DNA from: UBA10908 sp964608965
GTDB taxonomy: Bacteria; Bacillota; Clostridia; Peptostreptococcales; Anaerovoracaceae
DNA: 64,000 nt
Assembly: GCA_964608965.1 (NCBI GenBank)
Contig: CAZSPZ010000001.1
Location: 1 to 64,000 of the forward strand
Reading direction: 5' to 3'
In this document: positions 15,900-24,421 of the stretch, piece by piece
How positions within the stretch are numbered: the first letter of the stretch is position 1
Layout of the letters: each line of letters begins with the position of its first letter
Position numbers and translations under genes: made by a program
Notes under the pieces: generated by a model
The model's database searches: none
What the model was told of the DNA's origin: nothing
Seen by the model: only the letters and a program-made list of their open reading frames with translations

Positions 15900-16766
15900 A
15901 TGTCTCAGCTTATTACAGAAGCAGTCATCCGGGAGATGATACCCCGCCGGAGTCCGAATGCACACAAGGGCAACTTCGGACGCGTGCTGATCATTGCCGG
16001 AAGCGAAGGGATGATGGGGGCCGCAGTGCTTGCTGCAAAAGGTGCTCTGCGCAGCGGCGCCGGATTGGTCAGCGTATCCTGCGACAGGGAATTTTTTCCT
16101 ATTGTACAGGCAGGTATACCCGAGGCAACCTGTCTGGATCGAAACTTCTCCGACAAGGATCTCCGGCGCTACGATGCAATCGGCATAGGCCCCGGTCTTG
16201 GCATGAATGAAGAAAATGTTATGCTGCTAAAAGAAGTTCTGCAAAACTATAGCGGTCCTGTGGTGTTGGACGCAGATGCGCTGAACACTTTGGCGGCAAA
16301 TAAAAGCTTGTTAAAAGACATGGCGGCAGGTTGTATCATGACTCCCCACGAGGGCGAAGCGGCGAAACTTTTAAACATCAGCGCCGAAGAAATTTCGGAG
16401 AACAGGGAAAGCGCAGCGAAAACTATTGCGAAAGAATTTTCTGCCATTTGCGTGCTGAAAGGAGCCGGTACTTTAGTGGCTTTACCGGGATGTGAGCTGT
16501 TGAAAAATACAACCGGAAACCCCGGAATGGCAACCGGCGGATCCGGTGATGTGCTTACAGGTGTGATTGCGAGCCTTGCCGCGCAGTTTCGAAAAGGATC
16601 GGAACAACAAAACTTCAAAGCGGCTTTGGCCGCAGTATATCTGCACGGCATGGCCGGAGATATAGCGGCAGAGGAAATAGGAGAATACGGGCTTATCGCC
16701 GGGGATATTGCAGAATGCATACCTTATGCAATCAAAGAATTGATGCCCGACTCAAAAAGCAGGTAA
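15900..16766 (+). CDS. nnrD: ADP/ATP-dependent NAD(P)H-hydrate dehydratase
   Basis: NnrD repairs hydrated NAD(P)H using ADP or ATP. The 288-residue protein is the stand-alone C-terminal, ribokinase-like domain; it starts directly with the HKGNFGRVLIIAGS motif and has GNPGMATGGSGDVLTG with the catalytic aspartate near residue 219. The NnrE epimerase domain that is fused in many bacteria is absent and not found nearby. A GGAGGAGGG site decides the ATG at 15900. Its 3' end overlaps the arm of a terminator. Confidence 0.92.
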   Translation: MSQLITEAVIREMIPRRSPNAHKGNFGRVLIIAGSEGMMGAAVLAAKGALRSGAGLVSVSCDREFFPIVQAGIPEATCLDRNFSDKDLRRYDAIGIGPGLGMNEENVMLLKEVLQNYSGPVVLDADALNTLAANKSLLKDMAAGCIMTPHEGEAAKLLNISAEEISENRESAAKTIAKEFSAICVLKGAGTLVALPGCELLKNTTGNPGMATGGSGDVLTGVIASLAAQFRKGSEQQNFKAALAAVYLHGMAGDIAAEEIGEYGLIAGDIAECIPYAIKELMPDSKSR

Positions 16767-16787
16767 ATGGGTGCACCGTGCTTTTTT
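16754..16787 (+). terminator. nnrD terminator overlapping the stop codon
   Basis: AAAAAGCAGGT pairs with ACCgTGCTTTTT (one bulged G), followed by T. The first arm begins inside the last codons of nnrD. Confidence 0.7.
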
Positions 16788-16802
16788 AGAAGTCAACTTC
16801 AT

Positions 16803-16831
16803 TTGACACTCATATTGAGGACATATATAAT
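16803..16831 (+). promoter_or_regulatory. Consensus SigA promoter for the surface-protein unit
   Basis: TTGACA (16803-16808) and TATAAT (16826-16831) with the ideal 17-base spacing. The -10 lies within the hairpin annotated at 16819-16852. Confidence 0.88.
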
Positions 16832-16852
16832 AACAACATATGTCCTTTTTTA
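16819..16852 (+). terminator. Second terminator-like hairpin overlapping the promoter -10
   Basis: GGACATAT (16819-16826) and ATATGTCC (16838-16845) followed by seven T. For transcripts coming from nnrD it is a back-up terminator; for the local promoter, the start point falls inside the second arm so the hairpin does not form. Confidence 0.7.
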
Positions 16853-16905
16853 CACTGCGAGCCACAAAATATGGTGTTTTCGATAAAATGCAAAGGAGAC
16901 CAAGC

Positions 16906-17340
16906 ATGAAAAAAAACAGATGGATCATTCCTCTTGCCGCATTGATGGTCCTGGTCATAGGGCTGAATGCCGCAGGAATTTTTGGGGCGGAGACCGGCGC
17001 GGGCAGTGCTGCGGACCCTGTGGTAACAAAGAGTTATGTGGATGAACTTTTCGCCACAGTGAACCAAGGGGGTTCAACAATTTTCCAGGTGGTGGAAGTG
17101 CCTGCCGGTTCAAAACTCATCGGAGGTGCAGGAACAGAAATGATCTTAAGAGGAGGAAAGGCGACAGCCATCGATAATGGCGTGGACGGCATTTCCGATC
17201 TTACGGCCGGAAAAGATTTAAAGTCTTCGACTGCGGTGATATCAAACCATTTGCTGCTGGTTCCCAAAGACGACGGAAGGGGTATCAGCTGCAGCGTGCA
17301 AAGCTGGGTGATGGTAAAAGGGGAATATACAATAGAATAA
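16906..17340 (+). CDS. Small exported or membrane-anchored protein, unknown function
   Basis: A 144-residue protein with a basic N-terminus and one hydrophobic segment at about residues 6-25, then a hydrophilic extracellular domain of about 115 residues containing VVTKSYVDELFATV, GTEMILRGGKATAI, DLTAGKDL and LLLVPKDDGRGI. I recall similar unnamed exported proteins in Clostridia but know no function. ATG 16906 has an AAAGGAG site; the open frame extends upstream to 16840 without a ribosome site. It lies 59 bases before the SLH glycosidase and shares its promoter. Confidence 0.75.
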   Translation: MKKNRWIIPLAALMVLVIGLNAAGIFGAETGAGSAADPVVTKSYVDELFATVNQGGSTIFQVVEVPAGSKLIGGAGTEMILRGGKATAIDNGVDGISDLTAGKDLKSSTAVISNHLLLVPKDDGRGISCSVQSWVMVKGEYTIE

Positions 17341-17399
17341 GGGGTAATTATTTTACGGCAGCGATCATAGGCTGTCTGGGGAAAAGGGGAAAGAGATAC

Positions 17400-20300
17400 A
17401 TGAAAATGAAGAAATTTAACAGAAAACTGTCCGGTTTATTAGTATTGCTTATGGTATTCACGATGTTTCCGGCAGAGGTATTCGGCCTGTCGGGGCTTAC
17501 TGAACTGCAATCCAAGCAAATAAGTTTAAATGATCAGCTCAATCTATATAGCGGCACATATTATAATTCGTCGATATCCGCAAAAGCGTCTGAAAACTAT
17601 ATGATATACGAGCCCGGCAGCGAGATTACTCCGTTGATTGCTTATGGGAACGATATATACGGCGCAGCTGGCATAACAAGAATATTTGAATTGGAAGAAG
17701 CAGCCGGCAAGAATATTGTTGCAGCCACAAACGGCGATTACTTTACGATGGCTACAGGCGTTTCTTTAGGTACTGCGGTAAAAGAAGGCGTTATTCGCAC
17801 AGGCGAACACAGCATTTACGAGACGCTGGGATTCTTTGAAAACGGGATTGCCAAGATCGGACGCTTAAACTTGTCCGTCAACTTTCTGGACGAAGATACC
17901 GGAGCCACATTCACAAAAATGGTCTATAACAAAGTTTTAACGCAGGTATGCGGCGTAGTACTTTACACCGGCGATTTCGGAGGCACGAACGAAGTAACTG
18001 TACCCACGCGCAACGTGATCATCGATATCGAGTCGGGGGAAGCTACTCCAGACGGAATCATCACCGGCACCGTGGTCGAAGTGGTCGACGCCACAACCCC
18101 CATCGCGCTAAACGATGATCAGCTTGTGCTTTCCATTGCAACCAGCACGCCGTACGCTTCTGCCTTAACTGCGATTAACGCGATGCAGGAAAATGACACC
18201 GTCACCGTGGAATTTGCGGTAGACCCGGAATGGGAAGACGTTCAAAATGCCATAGGAGTGGAACGGCGTTTAATTTCCGATGGCAAAATAGAAACTTTTA
18301 CAGATGTAACGAGAGCTCCAAGAACAGCGGCCGGTATAAAGGCTGACGGTTCCGTCGTGATTTACACCGTCGATGGACGGCAGAGCACTTATTCCATGGG
18401 AATGACCTATGCTGAATTAGCAGCCAGAATGAAAGAACTGGGCTGTGTAGAGGCTGTAAACCTGGACGGAGGCGACTCGACCATGATGTTTGCCACTTAT
18501 CCGGGATACGAGACCAATGAGCAGGTCAATCAGGCTTCGGGTACGACTTTACGCCGTTGCGGGAATTACATTCTTTTTGAAAACAATCAGACGCCCGGCA
18601 CTTCCATCAAGCACCTCCATGTTTATCCCTACGGCCAAGTGATTCTCGCAGGATCCAGCATGGATGTTACGGTAAAAGCCACCGACGCGAATTATTTTTA
18701 TTTGGATGCACCTACATCAGGTCTTACATATGGTGTAAGCTCCGGCACGTTGGGAACTGTTTCAGCCGAAGGAGTGTTTACCGCAGGCAGCAAAGCCGCC
18801 ACGGGCAACATCAATGCAAAGTACAACGGAATTACAGGTTCTGCTTCGGTTACAGTGGTTTCAGCACCCGACAGCGTCGCGCTCGTTGCTCCAAGCACGC
18901 AAGCTGAGTTGCCGGAAACTATTTCCATTTCAGCCGGCGAGACTTTCCAGCTCTCGGCTGCTGCCATCTATAAAATGCTCAGTATCATATCCGACGAGTC
19001 AGGCTATCACTGGGAGGTGACAGGCAATATAGGCACGATAGATGAAACGGGCTTGTTTACTGCCACGACCACAGGGCTTGGCACCGGAACGATAACCGTA
19101 ACAGCAGGAGCCCGCAGCGACTCTATAGCGGTTACAATCGTTACCGAAGGTAAGGCTTTGGAAACTTTCGAAGACGAGGACAAACTGATCTTCGAGACCG
19201 GAACTTTCGAAAATATTGCCGCAGAAATAGAGACAGATTTGAAATATGTTCATAACGGCGAGCAGAGTTTAAAATTGGACTACAGCTACGATAACGCAAG
19301 TGCGACCACGACCACAGAAGGCGCCATTACCGGGATAACTGAAATTGCCGTCCCGATGAATATAGAGTTTACGGGGAAAAACCCGACGATGTTCACTGCC
19401 TGGATTTACGGAGACGGTTCAAACAACGAAGTCCGACTCGCCGTAACCACGCCGGAGGGATTGAAGACGATAACCTTTGAAACGCTTGATTTCGACGGCT
19501 GGCAGCAAGCTGTTGTTCAACTGCCCAAGGGCGTGAGCGAGCTTGATGACCTCTCAATCCTTACACCGGAAAACAGCAATGGAAGCGGGACGATTTACAT
19601 CGATCAAATCATGGCAGGTTTCGGATATTATTTAGATAACGAAGCGCCATCGGTAAACGGAACGGTAGGTTCTCAAATATTGGCAGGCGCCGTCACCGAT
19701 AATCTTGACAGCGAGATTGCCCAGAGCGATATTCAGGTGACCTACGACGGTCAGCCATACGGTTTTACTTATAATGCGCAAAGCAAGAGCATTGCTGCCC
19801 ATTTGCCCGATGGAGACGGTCTGGTGCACAGAGTCGTCATCAAGGTGACGGATGAAAGCGGAAACATCGGCCGGGTCGGTATCACCGAAATGAGCGAAGC
19901 TCCGGATGAAGATTTTGAAAAAGTGCAGGTATTTTCGGATATGGACGACACGCATTGGGCGAGCCTCTATGCGGAATACTTATATTCGCAGGATATCATC
20001 ACCGGTAAACTGTCCGGCGAAGAGAGATTTTATGATCCTGACAAAACGATGACCAGGCAGGAATTTGCGGCCGTCATTGTTCGCTGGCTCGGAATAGACG
20101 TGAAAGATTACGAGGATACAGCGCTGAATTTTGCGGACAACGCCAAAATTCAAGACTGGGCACAGGATTCTGTCCGTGCTGCGTTAAGTATGGGATTTAT
20201 GACAGGGAAGGCTATTACGGGGAGCAGTAAAGTAAACTTCGACCCTACGGGACCGATTTCCCGTCAGGAAGTGATGACTGTCATCGGCAGAGCGCAGGAA

Positions 20301-20480
20301 AAAGGTTATGCAGAGGCTACGATGGATTTCCAGGATGCCGCAAAAATCGCCGCCTGGGCGTTGCCTTATGTAAAGACTCTTGTGGGCCAGGGCGTCATTT
20401 CTGGGTTCGAGGGTAAACTGGATCCGACAGGTTCTGTCACCAGAGGACAAGTAGCAAAAATTATATTTGAGCTGAACTAA
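17400..20480 (+). CDS. SLH-anchored phosphodiester glycosidase (NAGPA-type)
   Basis: A 1026-residue secreted protein. Order: signal peptide (1-29), a phosphodiester glycosidase domain to about 400 (ATNGDYF near residue 108, AGIKADGSVVIYTVDG near 310, NLDGGDST near 353), bacterial Ig-like modules about 405-580, a beta-sandwich that resembles a carbohydrate-binding domain about 585-745, a further Ig-like module, and three SLH repeats from about 843 to the end (FSDMDDTHWA, FADNAKIQDWA, FQDAAKIAAWA). NAGPA domains cleave sugar-phosphodiester bonds; in bacteria some act on teichoic-acid-type polymers. The SLH repeats tie it to pyruvylated wall polymer, made with the csaB product encoded next. Confidence 0.9.
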   Translation: MKMKKFNRKLSGLLVLLMVFTMFPAEVFGLSGLTELQSKQISLNDQLNLYSGTYYNSSISAKASENYMIYEPGSEITPLIAYGNDIYGAAGITRIFELEEAAGKNIVAATNGDYFTMATGVSLGTAVKEGVIRTGEHSIYETLGFFENGIAKIGRLNLSVNFLDEDTGATFTKMVYNKVLTQVCGVVLYTGDFGGTNEVTVPTRNVIIDIESGEATPDGIITGTVVEVVDATTPIALNDDQLVLSIATSTPYASALTAINAMQENDTVTVEFAVDPEWEDVQNAIGVERRLISDGKIETFTDVTRAPRTAAGIKADGSVVIYTVDGRQSTYSMGMTYAELAARMKELGCVEAVNLDGGDSTMMFATYPGYETNEQVNQASGTTLRRCGNYILFENNQTPGTSIKHLHVYPYGQVILAGSSMDVTVKATDANYFYLDAPTSGLTYGVSSGTLGTVSAEGVFTAGSKAATGNINAKYNGITGSASVTVVSAPDSVALVAPSTQAELPETISISAGETFQLSAAAIYKMLSIISDESGYHWEVTGNIGTIDETGLFTATTTGLGTGTITVTAGARSDSIAVTIVTEGKALETFEDEDKLIFETGTFENIAAEIETDLKYVHNGEQSLKLDYSYDNASATTTTEGAITGITEIAVPMNIEFTGKNPTMFTAWIYGDGSNNEVRLAVTTPEGLKTITFETLDFDGWQQAVVQLPKGVSELDDLSILTPENSNGSGTIYIDQIMAGFGYYLDNEAPSVNGTVGSQILAGAVTDNLDSEIAQSDIQVTYDGQPYGFTYNAQSKSIAAHLPDGDGLVHRVVIKVTDESGNIGRVGITEMSEAPDEDFEKVQVFSDMDDTHWASLYAEYLYSQDIITGKLSGEERFYDPDKTMTRQEFAAVIVRWLGIDVKDYEDTALNFADNAKIQDWAQDSVRAALSMGFMTGKAITGSSKVNFDPTGPISRQEVMTVIGRAQEKGYAEATMDFQDAAKIAAWALPYVKTLVGQGVISGFEGKLDPTGSVTRGQVAKIIFELN

Positions 20481-20490
20481 GGGAGAACGC

Positions 20491-22692
20491 ATGAGGATCA
20501 TGCTCTTTGCCGCAGGCGGAGATATCGGCGGCGGAAAAACCCATATATTGTCCCTTGCGAAAGAACTGGCCGGGCAGAACGCTCTGCGGCTGGTCAGTTT
20601 TCGTCGGGGAATTCTATCCACGGAAGCCAGGCAGATGGGGATAGATACTGTCGATATGGACAGCAACCTGGGCACTTATCATGCGCTCAAATCAGCTTTG
20701 CGCCAAGTTGAGGAATTCTGTCCGGATGTGATTCACTGCCATGGCGCAAAAGCAAACATGCTGGGCGTGATTGTAAAAAAAATCAAGGGCATTCCTGTCA
20801 TGACGACGGTGCATTCCGATCCGAAGCTGGATTACATGGGCATGCCTTTAAAACAATACACGTACGGATTGATCAATGCATATGCTCTTCGCCGCATGGA
20901 TTACTATGTTGCTGTGGCGGGGCGCATGCAGGAACTTTTAATAGAGAGAAATTTTGATCCGCAGAGTATTTTTACTGTTTATAACGGGCTTGATTTTTCA
21001 GAGGCCAAGGAGGAGCCGAGGCCCCATAAAGAGGATGAAGAAATTATAAAAGTCGGCATAGCCGCAAGATTGACGCCCATAAAAAGTATCGGTACTGTGA
21101 TTCGCGCTTTTGCCATCGCGTATAAACAAAATCCGAGGTTGCGCCTTTCGATTGCCGGTACAGGGGAAGACGGGAAAGAGTTAAAGCGTCTTGCTCAAAA
21201 GCTGGGCGTGGCGCATGTAACGGTTTTTGAAGGCTGGATAAGCGACATCAAAAAGTACTTTTCCGGAATAGACATCAATGTGCTGGCGTCTCTTTCCGAA
21301 ACATTTCCTTACTCCCTGCTCGAGGGTGCCTATGAACACTGCCCTGCTATTGCGACAAATGTCGGGGGAATCCCTTCGCTGATAGAGCACGAAGAGAGCG
21401 GCTTTCTTTTTGACCCGGAGGATGTGGATACATTTGCGGCATATATTCTAAAGCTCGCAAGCGATGAAGTCTTGCGGCAGAGGCTTGCCGAAAATCTTTT
21501 CCGTAAAGCAAAAGCTGAGTTCTCTTTAGAAAAAATGCAGCAGGATCAGCAGAGAGCTTACGAAACCGTTATCAGAAGAAAGCAGAATACGGGACGCAGC
21601 GGAGCGGTGCTTTGCGGCGCCTACGGCAGAGGAAACGCGGGAGACGAAGCGATTCTGCGGGCAATCCTTACACAGTTGCGGGATATCGATCAGGATATGC
21701 CCTTCTGGGTCATGTCCCGTAATCCGGAACAAACAAAGAAAAAAGAGTTTGTCCGGAGTTTTTATATTTTTAACGTGCCTGCTTTTCTCAAAAGCCTTCG
21801 AAAGGCAAAGCTATTTGTAAACGGCGGAGGCAGTCTTATTCAAGACATCACTTCCAGCCGGTCGCTATACTTTTATCTGTTTACTTTGTGGGCAGCGAAA
21901 TGGTGCGGCTGTAAAATCGTCATGTACGGCTGCGGCATCGGTCCCATTTCCGGCAGCCGCAATCGAAAAATAGCGGGTCGCGTACTGAATCAAACGGCAG
22001 ATATCATTACGCTGCGAGACAGTGTTTCGCTGGAATTGCTTTCGGCAATAGGCGTAACAAAACCCGAAATCATCCTGGCTGCCGACCCTACGGTCAATTT
22101 GGAACACGCGGATGCGGCAGGGGTCAATAGGGCCTTTGCAAGGGAAGGCATTCCCGCAGAAGCCTCCAAGATCGGCTTCTGCCTGCGTGCGTGGGACACA
22201 TTTACACATCCGGAGCACGTGGCAAAGGCCGCAGAATACGCTTACGAAAAATACGGATTGATTCCGGTATTTTTACCGATTGAAATGCCCAAGGACACAG
22301 CTGTCGGGGAAAGGATTTCTTCGATGCTTTCCATCCCGAATTTTGTGTGTAAAAAGCAGCATCCGGTGGGCGATTTAATCGGTATGCTGGGGTCCATGGA
22401 TTTAGTCTTGGGCATGAGACTCCACTCTCTGATATTTGCTACTGCCGGCGGCGCTCCTGTCGTGGGCATATCCTACGATGTGAAAGTGGACAGTTTTATA
22501 AAGGACATCGGCTCTACCGCTTGTGTTCCTTTATCTTCGATGAGCGCAGAGGCATTGTGCGCGCAAATAGACAATATCGTGGCAAAAGGCAAAGATTCAG
22601 GCTTCGAAACCAGAGAGAGGCTCCAAAGCATGGAAAGAGCAAACGGCCAGGCTGCAAAAAGACTGCTGATGCACGGAAAGGACAGCGCATGA
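20491..22692 (+). CDS. csaB: Glycosyltransferase family 4 - CsaB polysaccharide pyruvyl transferase fusion
   Basis: A 733-residue two-domain protein. Residues 1 to about 365 are a GT-B glycosyltransferase of family 4 (VIHCHGAKANMLG, TVYNGLDF, SLSETFPYSLLEGAYEHCP). From about residue 370 the protein is CsaB (GAYGRGNAGDEAILRAIL, FVNGGGSLIQD, GMRLHSLIFATAGGAPVVG). CsaB adds ketal pyruvate to the secondary cell wall polysaccharide; that modification is what SLH domains recognise. CsaB is usually a separate protein of about 360 residues. The gene starts 10 bases after the SLH glycosidase and overlaps the next glycosyltransferase. No frameshift is seen at the junction. Confidence 0.92.
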   Translation: MRIMLFAAGGDIGGGKTHILSLAKELAGQNALRLVSFRRGILSTEARQMGIDTVDMDSNLGTYHALKSALRQVEEFCPDVIHCHGAKANMLGVIVKKIKGIPVMTTVHSDPKLDYMGMPLKQYTYGLINAYALRRMDYYVAVAGRMQELLIERNFDPQSIFTVYNGLDFSEAKEEPRPHKEDEEIIKVGIAARLTPIKSIGTVIRAFAIAYKQNPRLRLSIAGTGEDGKELKRLAQKLGVAHVTVFEGWISDIKKYFSGIDINVLASLSETFPYSLLEGAYEHCPAIATNVGGIPSLIEHEESGFLFDPEDVDTFAAYILKLASDEVLRQRLAENLFRKAKAEFSLEKMQQDQQRAYETVIRRKQNTGRSGAVLCGAYGRGNAGDEAILRAILTQLRDIDQDMPFWVMSRNPEQTKKKEFVRSFYIFNVPAFLKSLRKAKLFVNGGGSLIQDITSSRSLYFYLFTLWAAKWCGCKIVMYGCGIGPISGSRNRKIAGRVLNQTADIITLRDSVSLELLSAIGVTKPEIILAADPTVNLEHADAAGVNRAFAREGIPAEASKIGFCLRAWDTFTHPEHVAKAAEYAYEKYGLIPVFLPIEMPKDTAVGERISSMLSIPNFVCKKQHPVGDLIGMLGSMDLVLGMRLHSLIFATAGGAPVVGISYDVKVDSFIKDIGSTACVPLSSMSAEALCAQIDNIVAKGKDSGFETRERLQSMERANGQAAKRLLMHGKDSA

Positions 22693-23855
22693 GAAAGATA
22701 TTGTGTCTTTCCACATCCAATTACGATCCGTTTCCTACCAGGAAGCAAAATATTATGAACCGTATGACGGATGCAGAAATAATCTATGTGGACCCCCCAC
22801 TGACAATCATAGCGCCATATAAAGACGCGAGTGTCAAGGACAGAATGGCAGCTTATAAACAAGGCGGGCGCAAAGTACGGGATCATATTACTGTGTATGC
22901 ATCGCCCCCGGTTCTGCCTTTTTTCAATAAAGTGCGAGCCGTCAATAAAAGAAATCAGAAGAAGATAGCTGCTTATTTAAAGGAAATTCTGAAAGAAAAC
23001 GCATGGGCAGACGATTTTTCCCTCTGGTGCTACTCGCCGACCGCGGCAGATTTAGTGGCGCCTTTGGCAAAAGAGTTGGGCATTTCCGAATCAGAACTTT
23101 GGTCGCATACAATCTACGATTGCGTAGACAGGCATTCGGCCTATCCCGGACTTATCAACCCGGAAATTGTGGATAAAATGGAAGAGGACCTGGCGCGAAA
23201 AGCAGGTACCGTGTTTTGTACGGCACAAGGCCTGTACGATAGGCTGGCGGCATTTAACAAAAACACGCACATGATACCCAACGGCGCCGATTATGCATTG
23301 TTTTCGAAAGTCGCGAATATGCCAAAGGAAAGTACGGCGCCCACTTTCGGCTTTGTGGGCATGCTTCAGGACTGCATCGACTACGACTGCATAAAAGCGG
23401 TGGCAGAGGAATTCCCCAAAGGGCATGTGGTTTTGATCGGAAGAGCATTACCGGGGGTAGACCTTCGCTGGATTCAGGAGTATTCTAATATAGAATTTAT
23501 AGGCTTGCTTCCGCAGAAAGAACTGCCCGGTCAAATAAAGGACTTTGACGTCTGCATGAATGTGTTCGCTGACAACGAACTCTCCAAGGATGTCAGTCCC
23601 TTAAAGTTTTATGAGTACCTGGCAACGGGAAAGCCCGTGGTCAGCACCCCGGTACCGCTGCAGGTGAATGACTTTTCAGATTGTATTTACATAGCCGGCG
23701 ATGCGCCGGAATTTGTATCGAAATGCAGGGAGGCGCTGGCCGAACCGTCAGACGATCCTAAAAAAACAGAAAGAATGAAAAGAGCGAAGAGTTGTTCCTG
23801 GGAAGAAAGAATTCACTCGATGCGAGATATATTGGGTTGGACGCAAACGAAATAA
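22689..23855 (+). CDS. Glycosyltransferase (TuaH-like, GT-B fold)
   Basis: A 388-residue glycosyltransferase starting MRKILCLSTSNYDPFPTRKQ. Typical elements are YDCVDRHSAYPG in the N-terminal half, HMIPNGADYALF, GLLPQKELPGQIKDFDVC and SPLKFYEYLATGKPVVSTP in the C-terminal donor-binding half. The last two match GT4 and TuaH-like teichuronic acid enzymes. ATG 22689 overlaps the csaB stop by four bases (ATGA). Its context points to the secondary wall polymer; the sugar is unknown. Confidence 0.85.
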   Translation: MRKILCLSTSNYDPFPTRKQNIMNRMTDAEIIYVDPPLTIIAPYKDASVKDRMAAYKQGGRKVRDHITVYASPPVLPFFNKVRAVNKRNQKKIAAYLKEILKENAWADDFSLWCYSPTAADLVAPLAKELGISESELWSHTIYDCVDRHSAYPGLINPEIVDKMEEDLARKAGTVFCTAQGLYDRLAAFNKNTHMIPNGADYALFSKVANMPKESTAPTFGFVGMLQDCIDYDCIKAVAEEFPKGHVVLIGRALPGVDLRWIQEYSNIEFIGLLPQKELPGQIKDFDVCMNVFADNELSKDVSPLKFYEYLATGKPVVSTPVPLQVNDFSDCIYIAGDAPEFVSKCREALAEPSDDPKKTERMKRAKSCSWEERIHSMRDILGWTQTK

Positions 23856-23871
23856 TCATACGGAGGATGTC

Positions 23872-24408
23872 ATGAAAATTATAAACGAAAAAGGAAAGCT
23901 GTTTGGATTGATCAATGTAGCGGATTTCATCGTGCTTGTTGCGCTCGTTGCCATTGTGGGCGCCATCGGAGTTCAGCTTCTTGGAACAAAAGTGACGGAT
24001 GCGGTAGCCGAAAAAGTGGACTGCTACGTCGAGGTGGCTATCATCGGAGCAGCCCCAAGGATATACGAAGAAGCGATACGACAGGATTTAGCCGGCGAGA
24101 ATCTGGTGTCCGGCAACGAATATCTCAGTGCGACGATAGAAGATGTATGGCTCGAAGATTATGTCGTCCAGGCTTTTACTTCCGACGGGAGAGTCGTGGA
24201 TGCCACGGATCCCACAAAAAAGACGATTATCGTACTGATGAAAACCACGGTGGCCAAAGATACGCCAAGTCCAAAGATCGGAAGCCAGGAGCTTCGTTCG
24301 GGAAAGACTTTTATCGTTAAAACCCAAACTTTCGAATCCAGCGGAACCATCCGCTATGTTGAATTCGGCGGCTATAATCCGCCGGAAGGCATGAGCGACA
24401 TCATGTAG
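23872..24408 (+). CDS. DUF4330 domain-containing membrane-anchored protein
   Basis: A 178-residue protein with INEKGKLFGLINVADFIVLV at the N-terminus and one membrane segment at about residues 18-38, then an extracellular beta domain with two similar halves. This matches DUF4330, a family repeatedly encoded between glycosyltransferases and O-antigen-ligase-like genes in Clostridia. The function is unknown; the setting suggests an assembly or export accessory of the wall polysaccharide. GGAGG precedes the ATG. Confidence 0.82.
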   Translation: MKIINEKGKLFGLINVADFIVLVALVAIVGAIGVQLLGTKVTDAVAEKVDCYVEVAIIGAAPRIYEEAIRQDLAGENLVSGNEYLSATIEDVWLEDYVVQAFTSDGRVVDATDPTKKTIIVLMKTTVAKDTPSPKIGSQELRSGKTFIVKTQTFESSGTIRYVEFGGYNPPEGMSDIM

Positions 24409-24421
24409 GGAGCAAAGCCTT

